This document shows positions 1-12,217 of a stretch of DNA of 64,000 nucleotides, one piece after another. A program made the position numbers and the translations under genes. Under the pieces are notes generated by a model that had not been told where the DNA came from, did no database searches, and saw only the letters and a list, made by a program, of their open reading frames with translations. Position 1 is the stretch's first letter; each line of letters begins with the position of its first letter. The DNA comes from Sweltsa coloradensis. Its lineage: Eukaryota > Arthropoda > Insecta > Plecoptera > Chloroperlidae. The DNA lies in contig JAMZAV010001717.1 of NCBI GenBank assembly GCA_024449915.1, positions 1-64,000 on the forward strand, given 5' to 3'.

Positions 1-836
1 CCTGACTCCAAAATACGATAGCAAATAATAAATTATATCGACAAAATAATAAATACAAAAGAAAAATGGTAAAAGGGGCTCTGAATTTTACCTACTCTCT
101 TTAAATAGTTTTCCATTCTCCCTACAGTTTTGTATATGCACAAGGAAAAATTCAAGCATAGGTTCAAGTGGCCTTTTACCTATATTTTTATTTTTTTTTC
201 TTTAAAAGTTTTCAATGATTAGTGCGCCGCCAAATTTTTAAACCATCACTCCGAACGACCAGATATTTCACCACGATTCACAATGTTTCTTTTAAATCTA
301 ATCTCGACACTTAAAAATTCACACGTAAATTTGTCACTTCACAAGACGGTCGTACTAGCTCCGAGCTACGAAGACTGCGCAAGGACGAGGATGTTTAGGT
401 CATCTCAGCAGCAACAATGGTTGGCAGTGTTAGCAGAATGTGATTGGTCAATGGCAAGGCCGTCCACTGCGCATGCGCCGGAGACGCGAGCACGTGTCAA
501 GGGCGTCGACTTGACGTGGTCACATGTGTTGTATGTGCAGATGTTGGCAACAACGCGGCTTGGATCTGTCACACTTCCTTCCTAGCTCTGCGCAAGTGTC
601 GCGGTATGGGGAGCACCAAGGTTCGATGCGTAAAGAGATTTGACATTTTTTCTATGGTAATACGAAAAAAAAAATATTTTAATTTGATAATTCAGTATTT
701 ATATTTCAAAGTTTGAGTGAATTTGGGGGGTCTCTCACTTTTGATTGTAAACGATCATGGTAGGTAGGCCTATGTGTATGGTAGGTACGCATACTATTTA
801 AATTTACATTCTTCCCCGTCTGAGCCTGGGGTAGAA
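1..836. other. No supported gene
   Basis: AT-rich, with a short more CpG-rich patch at about 440-560 holding two short overlapping frames with no recognisable domain or splice context. Confidence 0.5.
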
Positions 837-1445
837 TATGGCTCTGCTGATCATAAAGGCGATAAAAGATGCAAAGTCCATCTCCCGAACATCAGCAAGT
901 AATATGCGAGTAAATTACTCCCGAAATTACTAGGTCTGACAGTCGTTGTCGTCGACCCCTCACCACCCCCTCGACGACCTCCCCGAGGAAGACGACAGTG
1001 ACAACACGAACGATGACAAAGACAATGACGACCCCACTTTCCTTCCCCTGCCTGGGTGCGGCTGGTTCTGACAAGCATCCCCTAGGTTGAGTGGCGCTTA
1101 TGACCTAACGAAAGGACAAGTCGTTGTCGCGACCCCTTACACCTCCTCGACCCACCTCCCGAGGAAGACGACAGTGACAACACGAACGATGACATGATGA
1201 CCCCACTTTCCTTCCCCTGCCTGGGTGTGCTGGTTTGACCAGCTCCCTAGGCTGAGTGGCGCTTTATGACTAGCAATGGACAAGTCGTTGTTCGACCCCT
1301 TACCACCCCCTCGACCCCCCCGGGGAAGACGACAGTGAAAAACATGAACGATGAAAAAGGGACAATGACGACCCCACTTTCCTTCCCCTGCCCGGGTGTG
1401 TCTGGTTCTGACCAGCATCCCCAAGGCTGAGTGGCGCTTATGACC
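837..1445 (+). repeat. Dispersed repeat with an internal threefold tandem unit (about 170 bp)
   Basis: The block GAAGACGACAGTGA recurs at 988, 1163 and 1325, each followed by ACGACCCCACTTTCCTTCCC, TCTGAC(C/A)AGC and GAGTGGCGCTT. The same order, single copy, is at 22858-23190, and a fragment at 51341-51390. Frames on either strand are repeat-derived. Confidence 0.75.
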
Positions 1446-3394
1446 TAACGATGGACGGTGTCACCAAGGGTGGTCGACCCTAGCCAGCACGTGACTACTT
1501 GACACGGCGGACTTCAGTCCATGCAGGTCTTATCACTTGAAGTGAACAATGCTGCCGCTATCTCCACACATTGTACTATACCTGGAAGTGTGGCCCGCGC
1601 GCTATCAGTCATTAGCTTTATTTAGATGTTAGAACGTGGGCGGCAGTTGCAACTCACTTGCAACACTTTAAGTACCTCGCGTACCGACAATGTTACCGAG
1701 ACACTCAATCATAACTCGCTGACTTGTTTGGTGTGGCAGGGAAACCGGGAAAAGCGTGGGTCTGGAAGTCTAAAAATTTAAATTTTAAATTTTATTTCTG
1801 AAATTTTCCTTTTTACTATAAAAAAAAACTACAATTTCTTCTCATCTGACTTCGTTCATTCACAATGTCTCAAGTCTCAATGATGACGAATGAATGGTCA
1901 ATGTAGTTGGTTGGTGTCGGTCGTATATTTATTCACATATTAGCAATCGCTGTTGAAGTTTCCTTGGTGCAGATAGTACACATGCAAAGCGGTCTGTACA
2001 GATCTGAGTGCAATTGTATAAATAGTTTATTTTCCCCTTTTTGTTTTTTGTCTTACACCTACTACTCCCACAATACTATTGTAGGGTGGTGTATAGAGCA
2101 ATATTTTTGCTGACGCGTAGGCGTACATTGATGTTTTTCCCCTTCTATTATTATTTCCAAAGACTATGGGAAATGATAGATGACGTGAAGGGGGGATTTC
2201 AAAGGAAAATGCTTACATATGCGGGATTCGAACCCACGTCCTCTTAGTCACAACGCTTCGGACTTGCGCCCCAAAGGCGAAGCTTGTTTGTGACGACTGA
2301 AGTTTGTGGGGGCGCTGACTTCTCACTTGGCACACGGAAGTTTTAGCGATAGGCGCTGAAGTGAGTCATATTGTGCTGCAATCGCTTCCTCCTACGGTGG
2401 GCGCCCGAAGTATCACCATTCACCACGATCAAACGGGAGTCGTGGGTTATGCAAATTGATGAAAATTTTTTTGTTTTTTCATAAAAGTTTTGGTTCGTTT
2501 CCGAAAAAAAAGTTTTTAAAAACGAGTAACATAAATTTTTTTTCACTTGGGAAGACAAAAAAAATTAGTCCCCGAAAAAAGCTGAAAATTTATAAATGAC
2601 GAGGGGTTTTTTAGGAGAGTGGGATTCAATAGATTTTCATCATCGATTATCGTACGAAAATTCGATTATCGTTTCCATCCATCCCTTGACATTTTTTCCA
2701 GTCAAAAAATTCCCACACCATTCGGACCGAAAACAATTACGGGTTTACTTTTTTTAGATAGGTATTCTTTTTATCACTACAGTCGGTCGGAAAAGATGGC
2801 ACCGTTTTTACCGACGTTATCGATTGATATAATTGAGTCATGGTTTTTACTATCGGTAATGTTTTTTTTATCGTTTAACTCCCCACATATACATTTGCTT
2901 GGGGGGGGGGCGGCAAATGTCGAGTCTTGTAAAAATTTTAATCCTTTTTGCTAAAGATTCCCAAAGAGTTAGCCCGCCCCCCATTGAAATCCCCCGACCC
3001 TTTCCGGCCACCCTGTAGTGGATTTAATTAATTCCCCTTACTCCACCATTCCAATTATACCTCGTGTGACCCGAAGCTGTGTTTCGTCGGTGACAGACTT
3101 TCTTGGCAAGGTGTGTGTAAGCCTAGCCGAGATAACATCCTCAATCATAAGACCTTGGGGGTGGGTCTATAAGAGGCGTCGTGACGTCACCGCCATCTAG
3201 ATCGTCTCGCCGAAGAGTGAGGAGTATTTATAACACCAGTAGGCCGCGTACCGGCGCGTAGGGAGTGTGCGTGTGCGTGTGCGTGTGTGTTGTGCGTCAC
3301 TTGTGATGGGTTGGGGGTCTCTAGGGTACTTTAGCGGTCACTGTTCAAAGATGAAAAATAGTACACTTTATTATGAAAGTGTAAACATTCCCCT
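1446..3394. other. Intergenic, partly homopolymer-rich
   Basis: Apart from the tRNA remnant at 2215-2290 nothing is recognised. From about 2460 to 3010, A, T, C and G runs are unusually frequent, a milder form of the 10.3-16 kb pattern. A GTGTGC microsatellite lies at 3265-3290. Confidence 0.4.
2215..2290 (-). repeat. tRNA-derived remnant with B box
   Basis: The minus strand reads GTGGGTTCGAATCCCGCAT, a perfect T-arm, with a worn upstream half. It shares GAGGACGTGGGTT with the copy at 9828. Confidence 0.5.
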
Positions 3395-3565
3395 TTCCTC
3401 TCTAGGATAGAGTGGCACATTATGGCCTTACGGTTGACGCGCCCTTATAGTACAAACTAAACTCAAAACACTATTATCAACTTAAATGCAAATGTACCCG
3501 GGTACTCACCACATGGCTCGCTCACTCGTCTTGCCAACGACTTTGGCGTATTCCTAGTATCAGAA
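3395..3565 (+). mobile_element. Right half of the 35278-type MITE
   Basis: Follows 35380-35561 closely: GTGGCACATTATGGCCTTAC, TTGACGCGCCC, AAATGCAAATGTACCCGGGT, CTCGCTCACTCGTC, then TTTGGCGTATTCCTAGT. The left inverted repeat is missing or very degraded. Confidence 0.65.
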
Positions 3566-4190
3566 AACTGCTTATAGCATACTATTTATGTTACTTTTTA
3601 TGCTTCCTGTAAGCATTTTCATTCTTAAACCAAGCTGTTTGACAGATTCTTTGACGTGGTGTTAATTTTTAAATCGTGTAACTTATATACATCACTGATT
3701 GATTTAAAAACTACTCATAAAAGAGCTGTCAGAATCTTTGAATATGTTATTTTTGTTTTGGCATTGCTCCCGAGTCTCGACGGATCTGCATTCTACACTT
3801 CGTTCTATAGTTGCACCATCACTGTCTGCAAAGAGGATAATTATATATTATAGTATTGTCTTACTGTGGTTTAATCTTGTTTCCCCCCTCTCCCCCCCTC
3901 TACAAACATGAAATATGCAGACTTCATACTTCTAAGCTACGTGGAACAGTCTTTACATCATGTCATTTCAGTAAATTATCAATATCATACCTATGACAAT
4001 TTCGATTTCATTAATTGTGCAAAATCAAAACCCAAATTTAAACTAATATAGAATGCGTATCAAAAGAGAGGGTGTACATTGTTAATGTGTGGCTAAAATA
4101 GGTTAACTTGATAACTTTTTTCAATGATAAGGTATAGTCAAAATGTATAACGATGTTTACTTGTCCACACTTCACACTCACATTTTAATG

Positions 4191-4207
4191 ACCCGGCACC
4201 TCCACCA
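4191..4207 (-). repeat. tRNA-Ala(CCA) 3'-end complement motif
   Basis: The minus strand reads TGGTGGAGGTGCCGGGT, followed by CATT. It is one of 13 copies in the window. Confidence 0.8.
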
Positions 4208-4370
4208 AATGTTTAAAATTTTCACACTTTGATATGGAGTCTCGATATCGATATCGGAAACATTCCCACAAGTCGATATTGTATCGAAATATCGATTTCT
4301 TTTCTAAGCTCTAATAATATTATGACGTCACTCTGATGAATTGAGGGGTATAGGCCCTAGGCCCTACTAC

Positions 4371-4576
4371 CTCCAACGAAAGAATGCAGATGATTTGTAG
4401 TGGTGGGGGTAGTATTTAGAATGCGCCATCAACGGAATTTATGTAATTTTAAAAGAGAAATGTATTTTACCAACACGAAGCAAAAATCATCTGCGCTAGA
4501 TCACAGAGTTCCTAGTTGACAAAGTTGTTAGGTTGGGAAAATAACTTCGAGCTATATCTGCATTCTTTCGTTGGAG
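4371..4576. mobile_element. 206-bp MITE with 21-bp perfect inverted repeats
   Basis: The first 21 bases (CTCCAACGAAAGAATGCAG and two more) are exactly repeated in inverted form at 4556-4576. A nested pair, GATGATTT and AAATCATC, lies inside. The flanks CTACTA/CCACTA could be a worn duplication. Confidence 0.65.
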
Positions 4577-6637
4577 CCACTATACCACACAAAACACAAC
4601 CACGGAAACACCCATCTTGTCGGTGTTTGTTGGGTATTACACACAGGGAACGATGAGAAGCTGGCAAATGTGTGAGCGGTGCCAACATTGTCTTGTTGTC
4701 AGACTCGGAGCGATGCTGCCCCAGCTGTGACTAAACCTCACTTTGTTTTGCTCTCAGCAGTTATATTCGTGACAATCCCTTGGTGGGCCAGCTCGGTACA
4801 GGAATTCTTGCTTTGTGCGTCGATATGGGACATTACCCAGGCAATTAATACATTCATTTAACACAATACGGTTAGCTATATTTTTACTCATATTATTATT
4901 GTATTGATAATATAGATCTGTAATTATGGGCCTACTCGTAGGGTTTGGGATAGAAGAGACCTGATTAAGAAGGCCTATTTTTGCATTGAAGGAGCGAATT
5001 AAAAACATCAAACGGAGAGAATACGGGGACTTGGCCCCAGGAGTTTGTTTGTTTGTTTAGGTCGTTTTGGTAGAAATCTGTGCATTATAGAGCAGAATAA
5101 CTAACAAACTACTGCATTTCTGTGCTGTACGATATGCAAACTTATGATATGCCTAATGATCCTGTTTATCTTTGTGGGATGGTTGCAATATAATATTTCT
5201 TTTTGGGGTATGATCGCAACTCCCAACTCGACCACTGTGGCGTGCTTTAAGTTTAACTCGTAAATCTCTCACATTTATCACACTAATCCACCATTGTTAA
5301 TTATGCGTTATTTCACGAATATCAACGATCAAGAAACTGGATTGACATGGCAATGCCAGTCAAGGGTTCTTGAGCGTGTCTGTCCGTGCTGGCACGCGCC
5401 CAGTGGACACCTCTCTAGTGCGCGCATGCCTAGGTATTTCCGGTGTGTGTGTGTGTGTGTGTTCCGTGCGCTGTATCTCTCGTCGGATGATTAACTAGTT
5501 CCAGGGATGTACTTGAACGTTCCCAGCCTGACTGAGGTACACATAGTTCTGCTGGGACGGATGTGCAGCTGCTCAGCCATGCAGGAGAGGACGATGCTAA
5601 AAACTTAATTAATAATAACTAATCAACTTGTGTGTGTAAATAGTCGACACACTCCCGGAGGTGTTATCTACTCTATGGGGTGGGGAACAATCCAGACATT
5701 ACAAGTTCCAACGGTAGCGAGGATTGATCTCGGGTCTCCCGTTTACAATGGTGGACTTAGTCGCCAGTAAAAGTCCCAGCTCGAGTTGGATGTTGTAATT
5801 TTTTTATTGTTTTTCATATAAAATTATTTTTTGTAGTGGATCAGATTGACGACTTTTCACGTGGTGGTGTGGACATTATACATTTCATGTTTATGTCCCG
5901 CTATTCATGACCGTAATCGTTCTCAGGCATGGATATGTTTCCTCTCATCTTATTGCGTACTTTCGTTATACCTTTACAACCAGTCTTCTTCACCTAATTG
6001 ACTTGTTAGCAACCTGGAGCGGGGATCGAACCCACAGCCTCGTGTAACGCACGCGCTTATCCCCCCTCCCCCACCCCCCGCGAGGCTAGGGTGGGGGGAG
6101 GCAGTGGGAGACTGGCACGACAGAAATAACATTGCACTTCTTACACGATACCCACGAGTTCGTGGCACCCACCTAGGACTAAGCTCCCTACTTTGTTGTT
6201 CATACTGATCTTGGACCGCCAAACCTCGCCTCTGTACGTATTTGCCTTGGAGCTAATTTTGTTGGCACCAAAACTATACTAAAATACACCAGATTCGTCC
6301 TAGAGCACTGCACAATGTAGCTTGTTTAACTTAAAATGTTCGTATAGGCTGGTTGCTTTGCTTGGCGTTGTCGCACATAACTCAAGCTGCTGGTTTTAGC
6401 ACAAGTTGTAGTAGAGGATATTAGATGGACGGCACACCAAGTATGTTATAGCATCCTTGTAGGGCTGTGCGAATCCACGAAATTCGAATTTAACCAACCG
6501 ATTCGGAATCGGATTGAGTCAATTTTAGCAGATTCGAGTTTTCAAAGTATTCAAAAATTTGAATTTTCTGCCGTTTACCCGCATATATCAGCCGTGAATT
6601 AGGTCACGAAACTTTAAACAAAGCTTTTTTTAAGTTT
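4577..6637. other. Intergenic, nothing recognised
   Basis: Contains a short (GT)n run near 5443, a block similar to the 36 kb relic at about 5063, and the T-arm remnant at 6010. Confidence 0.4.
6010..6060 (-). repeat. tRNA-like T-arm remnant
   Basis: The minus strand has GTGGGTTCGATCCCCGCTCC. The rest of a tRNA cannot be folded. Confidence 0.35.
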
Positions 6638-6654
6638 TGGTGGAGGTGCCGGAT
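6638..6654 (+). repeat. tRNA-Ala(CCA) 3'-end complement motif, one mismatch
   Basis: Reads TGGTGGAGGTGCCGGAT, one base different from the consensus. It is the first of three copies within 210 bases. Confidence 0.75.
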
Positions 6655-6703
6655 AGGTAGTCAAAATTTAAATTAATCCTGGGCTCCTGTCTGGTACATA
6701 ATA

Positions 6704-6720
6704 TGGTGGAGGTGCCGGGT
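6704..6720 (+). repeat. tRNA-Ala(CCA) 3'-end complement motif
   Basis: Exact 17-mer followed by CATAAAG. It shares the GGGTCAT extension with the copies at 4191, 8238 and 61393. Confidence 0.8.
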
Positions 6721-6829
6721 CATAAAGCGCAATAGTGAGATCTTAATAATCGTTTGTACGCGAGTAAGCTCAAAATACTTCATATCAAAATATTGATATT
6801 ACACAAAAAAATGCAAAATTTCGTAATTT

Positions 6830-6846
6830 TGGTGGAGGTGCCGGGT
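6830..6846 (+). repeat. tRNA-Ala(CCA) 3'-end complement motif
   Basis: Exact 17-mer, preceded by TAATTT and followed by AGTCGAAATTAATC. A similar AGTCAAAATTTAAATTAATC follows the copy at 6638, so these two sit in related longer sequence. Confidence 0.8.
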
Positions 6847-7984
6847 AGTCGAAATTAATCTGGTGGTGAAAACTGTGAGAAACTTAGAAAACTTAAGGCA
6901 GAAATTGAGCTAAAAATTAAAACTGATTCTCACTCTCATGTGCTTGTTTTTCTTTTAAATTAATCATAAATTGTCCTGGAATTTGTGATAGGCCCCTACT
7001 GATAATTTTAAAGTATGCGTTTTTTTTAAAGTTGGGTATGATCAAATTAATTTTTGGTAAATAACGAAAGATCACGAATTGTTATTTTTAAGACGCGAGA
7101 TCACGTCAAACTAAAAAAAAACATTTTTGCACAACTCGTTAAGGATAGGCTACGCAAAATTCCATTAGAAAATCAAATTTGAACTTAAACATCTAAAATG
7201 TTTGCCTATTCGTCCTAAACAAAGTGATTTCTTGTTATTCGTTTCGATTCGTTTATTTCATTGTCATAGTAGAGTTTTTGGTAAAAACCCAGACCTGCGC
7301 CCTAATACACAACAATGAACTCTTGTTTGATCCTACTGAAAGCTTGTTCTCCTTGCCCAATCTACAAAGTAGACTTTATACCACTGTTTTATGATGGTTT
7401 TATTCCTCGCCGTTGTGTTGGGTGTATAAAGCAAGTAGAGTAGACACAACAGAACAGCCTGTCCCCGGCTGGAAATAGAACAGAGTCAGAGCTGGTGGAG
7501 GAAGACGGAAGATAAATAAATCCATCAATCTGCTCACAGCTAGCAGGGTCGTGGCAGGGCGCCGTGTACACAAATATTGTTCAACCGCCAGGGTGGGTAC
7601 TGTTACACGTACAAGGCGCACACACGAAGACAGCGGCTTGGAAGTGGGTTGTTTGTTAACAAATGAAGTGAACGATCTCAAATGTTTGTGTAAGAATGTT
7701 TTTTTTATCAATCAACCGTTGATGGAATTACTCATTGCTCTGAATTATGTGTATGCTGGTGGCTATATAGCTGCATGAAAATTAAGGCTGGACAAATAAA
7801 TCGATATTTCGATAAATATCGATATTTAGACCATATAGAAATTTGTAAATAAAAACATCAATTATTTTAGAAAAAAACGTTGAAAACCAGAATGAGGATA
7901 TGAATTTTTGGAGTGTAATGTGTAAGCCCTTAATGCTGAAAATACCTAAGAAAAGTTGATCATTTCATCAAATTTTGGTTCACT
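6847..7984. other. Intergenic, nothing recognised
   Basis: AT-rich. At 7798-7828 there is a self-complementary ATCGATATTTCGATAAATAT-type stretch, similar to the one at 4240-4290. Confidence 0.4.
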
Positions 7985-8254
7985 CCAATGGTGGAGGTGC
8001 CGGTAGCCTATTTATTCACCTGACTTTTACAAATGGTGGAGGTGCCGGGTAGCCTATAGTATTATTCATCCTGACTTTTACAAATGGTGGAGGTGCCGGG
8101 TAGCCTATAGTATTATTCATCCTGACTTTTACAAATGGTGGAGGTGCCGGGTAGCCTATGGTATTATTCATCGTGACTTTTACAAATGGTGGAGGTGCCG
8201 GGTAGCCTATAGTATTATTCATCCTAACTTTTACACATGGTGGAGGTGCCGGGT
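7985..8254. repeat. 51-bp minisatellite carrying the tRNA-Ala-complement 17-mer
   Basis: Six copies, with the shared 17-mer starting at 7989, 8034, 8085, 8136, 8187 and 8238. The spacing is exactly 51 after the first, slightly shorter unit. Each unit is the motif TGGTGGAGGTGCCGGGT plus a linker (AGCCTATAGTATTATTCATC and so on). Because 51 is 17 codons, the minus strand stays open with a 17-residue repeat, but nothing else supports translation. Confidence 0.9.
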
Positions 8255-9561
8255 CATTCAAGACTAGAGCGTTAACGTATACATCGTTCTTTACAAACTC
8301 GCACACACGCTCTTACATTATAATAATTCTTGTACTCTTTGCCCTCCTCTCAAGTCAACTACTTGAAAGACCAACCCACACGATAAGAATCACCTAGTTT
8401 CGCAGTCACCTCGTGTCATACAGTAACGTTATTGCTTGTCGCAGGCACGTGCATTATTCCTCGCACGTGCGTGCGCGCGTGTCCCTCGCATGCACGCAGG
8501 TATGCGAGTGGGTGTGTGTGCGCGGTACCGTTTGTTCTCCGACTCGTACGCGTGTTACAGCCTCGTGTACCTAACACGTGTAGGACGGGGTCTTGTTAGC
8601 ATTGTGGCTTGGAATGATATCCAGCAGCTGTGAGCGAGCACCGCCATGGATATGTGTATAAATAAGACAACCCCCTACCAGGCTGTCGGCAAATTTATTT
8701 TTACTAACGGATTTGTTTTTAATGGGGTGATGTGAATACGTGATACGATGAAAACCTAATTTTTAAAGTATGTAATAGTATTGTGTTATGTGGATGTACC
8801 GTAGAATTAACACTAGGGTAAACTATCGGTAAATTACGGTAATTTTTTTTTTACGGTGTAAAATAAAAGCTCGAGTAATCCACCATACTAGTAAATTTAC
8901 AGTCAATACGGTAATTATTATTCATTATATAAACACTTACATTTTGGATAATACTCCCGCCAAATAAATAACACATTCTTTTCTCATTTACACCCAGAAA
9001 TCCCATTTGAACTATACTTTTCCAACTTCCATTCAGACATCACGTTCCAGAATAAACCCCTCATGCATTCTGCATTAAAAGCTGGTTTGTCTGTGTGCTC
9101 ATCTAATTGTTAGCAGAGCTCGACCAACTCTTTTAAAAATGTTATCTGCCCATTTTAAAATCGTTGATCATTAAACCCAGCGAATTTCCACATACTTTCT
9201 GAATCATCTTTTTAACACCAATCTTCATTCAAATAATTAGAAACTTTATTAGGAGATTGTTGGCAAAGGATTTCCCCATGTCGCGATCAGAGAACATTTC
9301 TACATCGACGTCTACAAATAATAACTGTCTCCTTCACATGCTTTGGGGATTACTAGAAAACAGTTTTTAGTGGCCTTTTTTCGGTCTGCTATTTAAAAAA
9401 TTGGTCTTATAACCTTTTAATGTGCATTCCTCTCAAATCCCCCACATGGGTCGATTCAGTTGATAGTTTCTTGTGCGAGGCGTGGTCGACCGCACACTAT
9501 GACTCTGGATGTCATTTTGTATGTTATTAGTATAGCTTATGAACATTGCTGATTAGTCTCA

Positions 9562-9595
<34 letters not shown>
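9562..9595 (+). repeat. (CT)n microsatellite
   Basis: An uninterrupted CT run of about 16 units. Confidence 0.95.
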
Positions 9596-9598
<3 letters not shown>

Positions 9599-9827
9599 TC
9601 GCAATTCGATATTCTCTGGTTGAATCTCGAACTAATTCGCCCAACCCTCGCAATCTTAATCTTAATTTGAATTACGACTTGAGTAATATATCAAGAATGT
9701 TTGGTTAAAGTTCAACTCCAGCGGGATCACAATTTCCGGGTTTATTTAGAGCAAAAAATGAATCACTAGAAAAAAGTATCTAAAGATTATTTTATCGTTG
9801 TGTTTTGACTTATTTGAACATACTATT

Positions 9828-9893
9828 GCCCTGTTGGTCCGATGCGTATGGCTCTATGAGGACGTGGGTTTGAATCACGCATGAGGCAACATC
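9828..9893 (+). repeat. tRNA-derived remnant with B box
   Basis: CTGTTGGTCCGATGCG resembles an A-box arm, and GTGGGTTTGAATCACGC the T arm. It lacks a full cloverleaf, so it is not a tRNA gene. Confidence 0.45.
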
Positions 9894-10110
9894 AACGTTT
9901 AGCATCGTCCAAATCATTTACTTTATTTTTTGTAAATTCCTTGTTTGTATCCATCCAGTCCAGTGAACCGTATCGGTTATAATAACAAAATTGGCGAAAA
10001 TTTGATTTGAACAATCTAAAAAAATAATGCGTTTTGGTCGTGAGGCATATTTTGACATAAATTATACAAATTCTGTGGAAATGTGAATAAATCCCTTCGA
10101 AAAGTATGCT

Positions 10111-10262
10111 ACTCCGGCCTGCTTTCTTCTAGCTAGTAGTTGCCACTTCGGTGCGTATGACTGCTATTGTAGGAATGCTAAATGCACTCCGGCCTGCTTT
10201 TTCTAGCTAGTAGTTGCTTCACTTACGTCGTTGACTGACTATGTGAGTAGGCCTTGCTAAAG
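10111..10262 (+). repeat. Tandem duplication beside the homopolymer block
   Basis: ACTCCGGCCTGCTTT, TTCTAGCTAGTAGTTGC occurs at 10111 and 10196 (85-bp spacing), with looser similarity after it. The array may continue into the unreadable block that starts 30 bases later. Confidence 0.7.
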
Positions 10263-10290
10263 CAACACGCACCTACCTACGACTGACCAT

Positions 10291-12180
10291 AATTTTTCCC
10301 CCTTTTGGGGTTTTTTTTAAAAAATTTTTTTTTTTTTCCCTTTTTAAAAAAAATTTTTTTAAAACCCCCCTTAAAAAAATTTTAATTTTTTGGGGAAAAT
10401 TTCCCCCGGGGGAAAAAACCCCTTTTTTTTTAAAAAAAAAATTTTTTCCCTTTTTTTTTTTGGGGGTTTTTTTTGGTTTTTTGGGTTTTTTTAAAAAAAA
10501 AAATTTTTCCCCCCCCCCCTTTTCCCCCTTTTTTAGGGTTTTTTTGGGGGGGGCCCCCATTGGGCCGGAAATTTTTTTGGAAAAATTTTATAAAAAATTT
10601 TTAAAAATTTTTTTTTTTTTTTTTTTCCCCTTTTCCCTGGGCCCCCCTTTTTTTGGGGGGGGGTTTTTTTAAAATTTCCAAATTTTCCCCCCCCTCCAAA
10701 AAATTTTTTTTTTTTTTTTTTAAAAATTTTTTTAACCCTTTAAAAAAAATTTTCCCCTTTTTTGGAAAAAAAAAAAAAATTTTTTTAAAAAATTTTTTTT
10801 TTTTTAAAAAAAATTTTGGAAAATTTTTTGGGCCCCCAAAAAAAAACCCCCCCCTTTTTCCCCCCCACTTTTAGGGGCCAAAAAAATTTTTTTTTTTCCC
10901 CGGTTTTTTTCCCCCAGGTTTCCTTCCCTTTTAAAAAAAAAAACCCCCAAAAACCCCCCCCTTTTTGGGGGTTTTTTTAAATTTAAAAAATTTTTGGGGG
11001 GAAAAAAAAGGGTTTCCCTTTTTTTTTTTTTTCCCTTTTTGGGAACGGGGGGGAATTTAAAAAATTTTTCCCCCCCCCCCCCCTTTTTTTAATTGTTGTT
11101 ACTTTTTGAAAAAACCCCCCAAACCCCCCCCAAAAAACCCCCCGGGGCCCCCAAAGGGGGAAAAAACCCCCCCCGGAATTTGGGGCCCCAAAGGGGGTTT
11201 TTAAAATTTTTTGGCCCCCCCGGTTTTTTTTTATTTTTTTTTTTAGTTGAAAATTTTTTTTGTTTTTAAAAAAAATTTTTTGGGTTTTTTTTTGGGTTTT
11301 TTTAAAAAAAAAAATTTAAAAAGGTTTTTTTTTTTGGTTTTTTTTTTTTTAACCCCCCTTTTTGGGTTTTTTTTTTTTTTGGGGTTTTTTTAATTTTTTT
11401 TTTGGGGCCCCCCTGTAAAAACTTTGGGGGGGGAAAAAGGGGGAAAAAAAAATTTTCCCCCCTTTTTAAAAATTTTTTTTTAAAAAAAAAAAAAACCCCC
11501 CCCAAAAAAAAATTTTTAAAAACCCCGGGGGGGCCCCCTTTGGGGTTTTTTTAAAAAAACCCTTTTTTTTTTTCCCCCTTTTTTTTTTTTTTTTTAAAAA
11601 TTTTTTCCCAAAATTTTTTGGGGGATTTTTTTTTTTTTTTGTTTTTTGTTTTGGTTTTTTAAAAAGAAAAACCCAACCCCTTTTTTTTTCCCCAAAAAAA
11701 AAAAATTTTTTTTTTTGGGGGTGGGGGTTTTTTTTTTTTTAAAAAAAACCCCCCTTTCCCAAAAAAAAAAAAGGGAAAAAATTTTTTTTTTTTTTAAATT
11801 TGGGAAAAAAATTTCCCCCTTTTTTTTAAAAAATTTTTTTTTTTTTTTTGGCCCCAAAAGATTTTAAAAAAAAATTTTTTGGGGGTTTGGGGCCCGGGAA
11901 AAAAAACCCCAAAAACCCGGGTTTTTCCCCCCCCCGGGGTTTTTAAAAATTTTCCCGGCCCAAAAAGGGGAAATTTTTTCCCCCTTTTTTTTTAAAAAAT
12001 TTTTTTTAAAAAATTTTTTTTTAAAAATTTTTAAAATTTAAAAAAAAGAAAAATTTCGGAAAAAAAAATTTTTTAAAACCCTCCCCCCAAAAAATTTTTT
12101 TTTAAAAAAAAACCCGGTTTTTTAATTTCCCCTTTAAATTTTTTTAAAAAAAGGGGGGCTTCCCTTTTCCCCCCAAAAAA

Positions 12181-12217
<37 letters not shown>

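Larger units (their letters stand above)
8255..10110. other. Intergenic, nothing coding recognised
   Basis: A CpG- and TG-rich stretch at 8430-8560 is followed by AT-rich sequence, a (CT)n tract and a tRNA remnant. Confidence 0.4.

Noticed and set aside
4191..8254. LTR retrotransposon around the primer-binding-like motifs
   Set aside because: No long direct repeats ending before TGG, no polypurine tract and no gag/pol frames.
8016..8306. 96-codon minus-strand frame with a 17-residue repeat
   Set aside because: Open only because the 51-bp minisatellite is a multiple of three.
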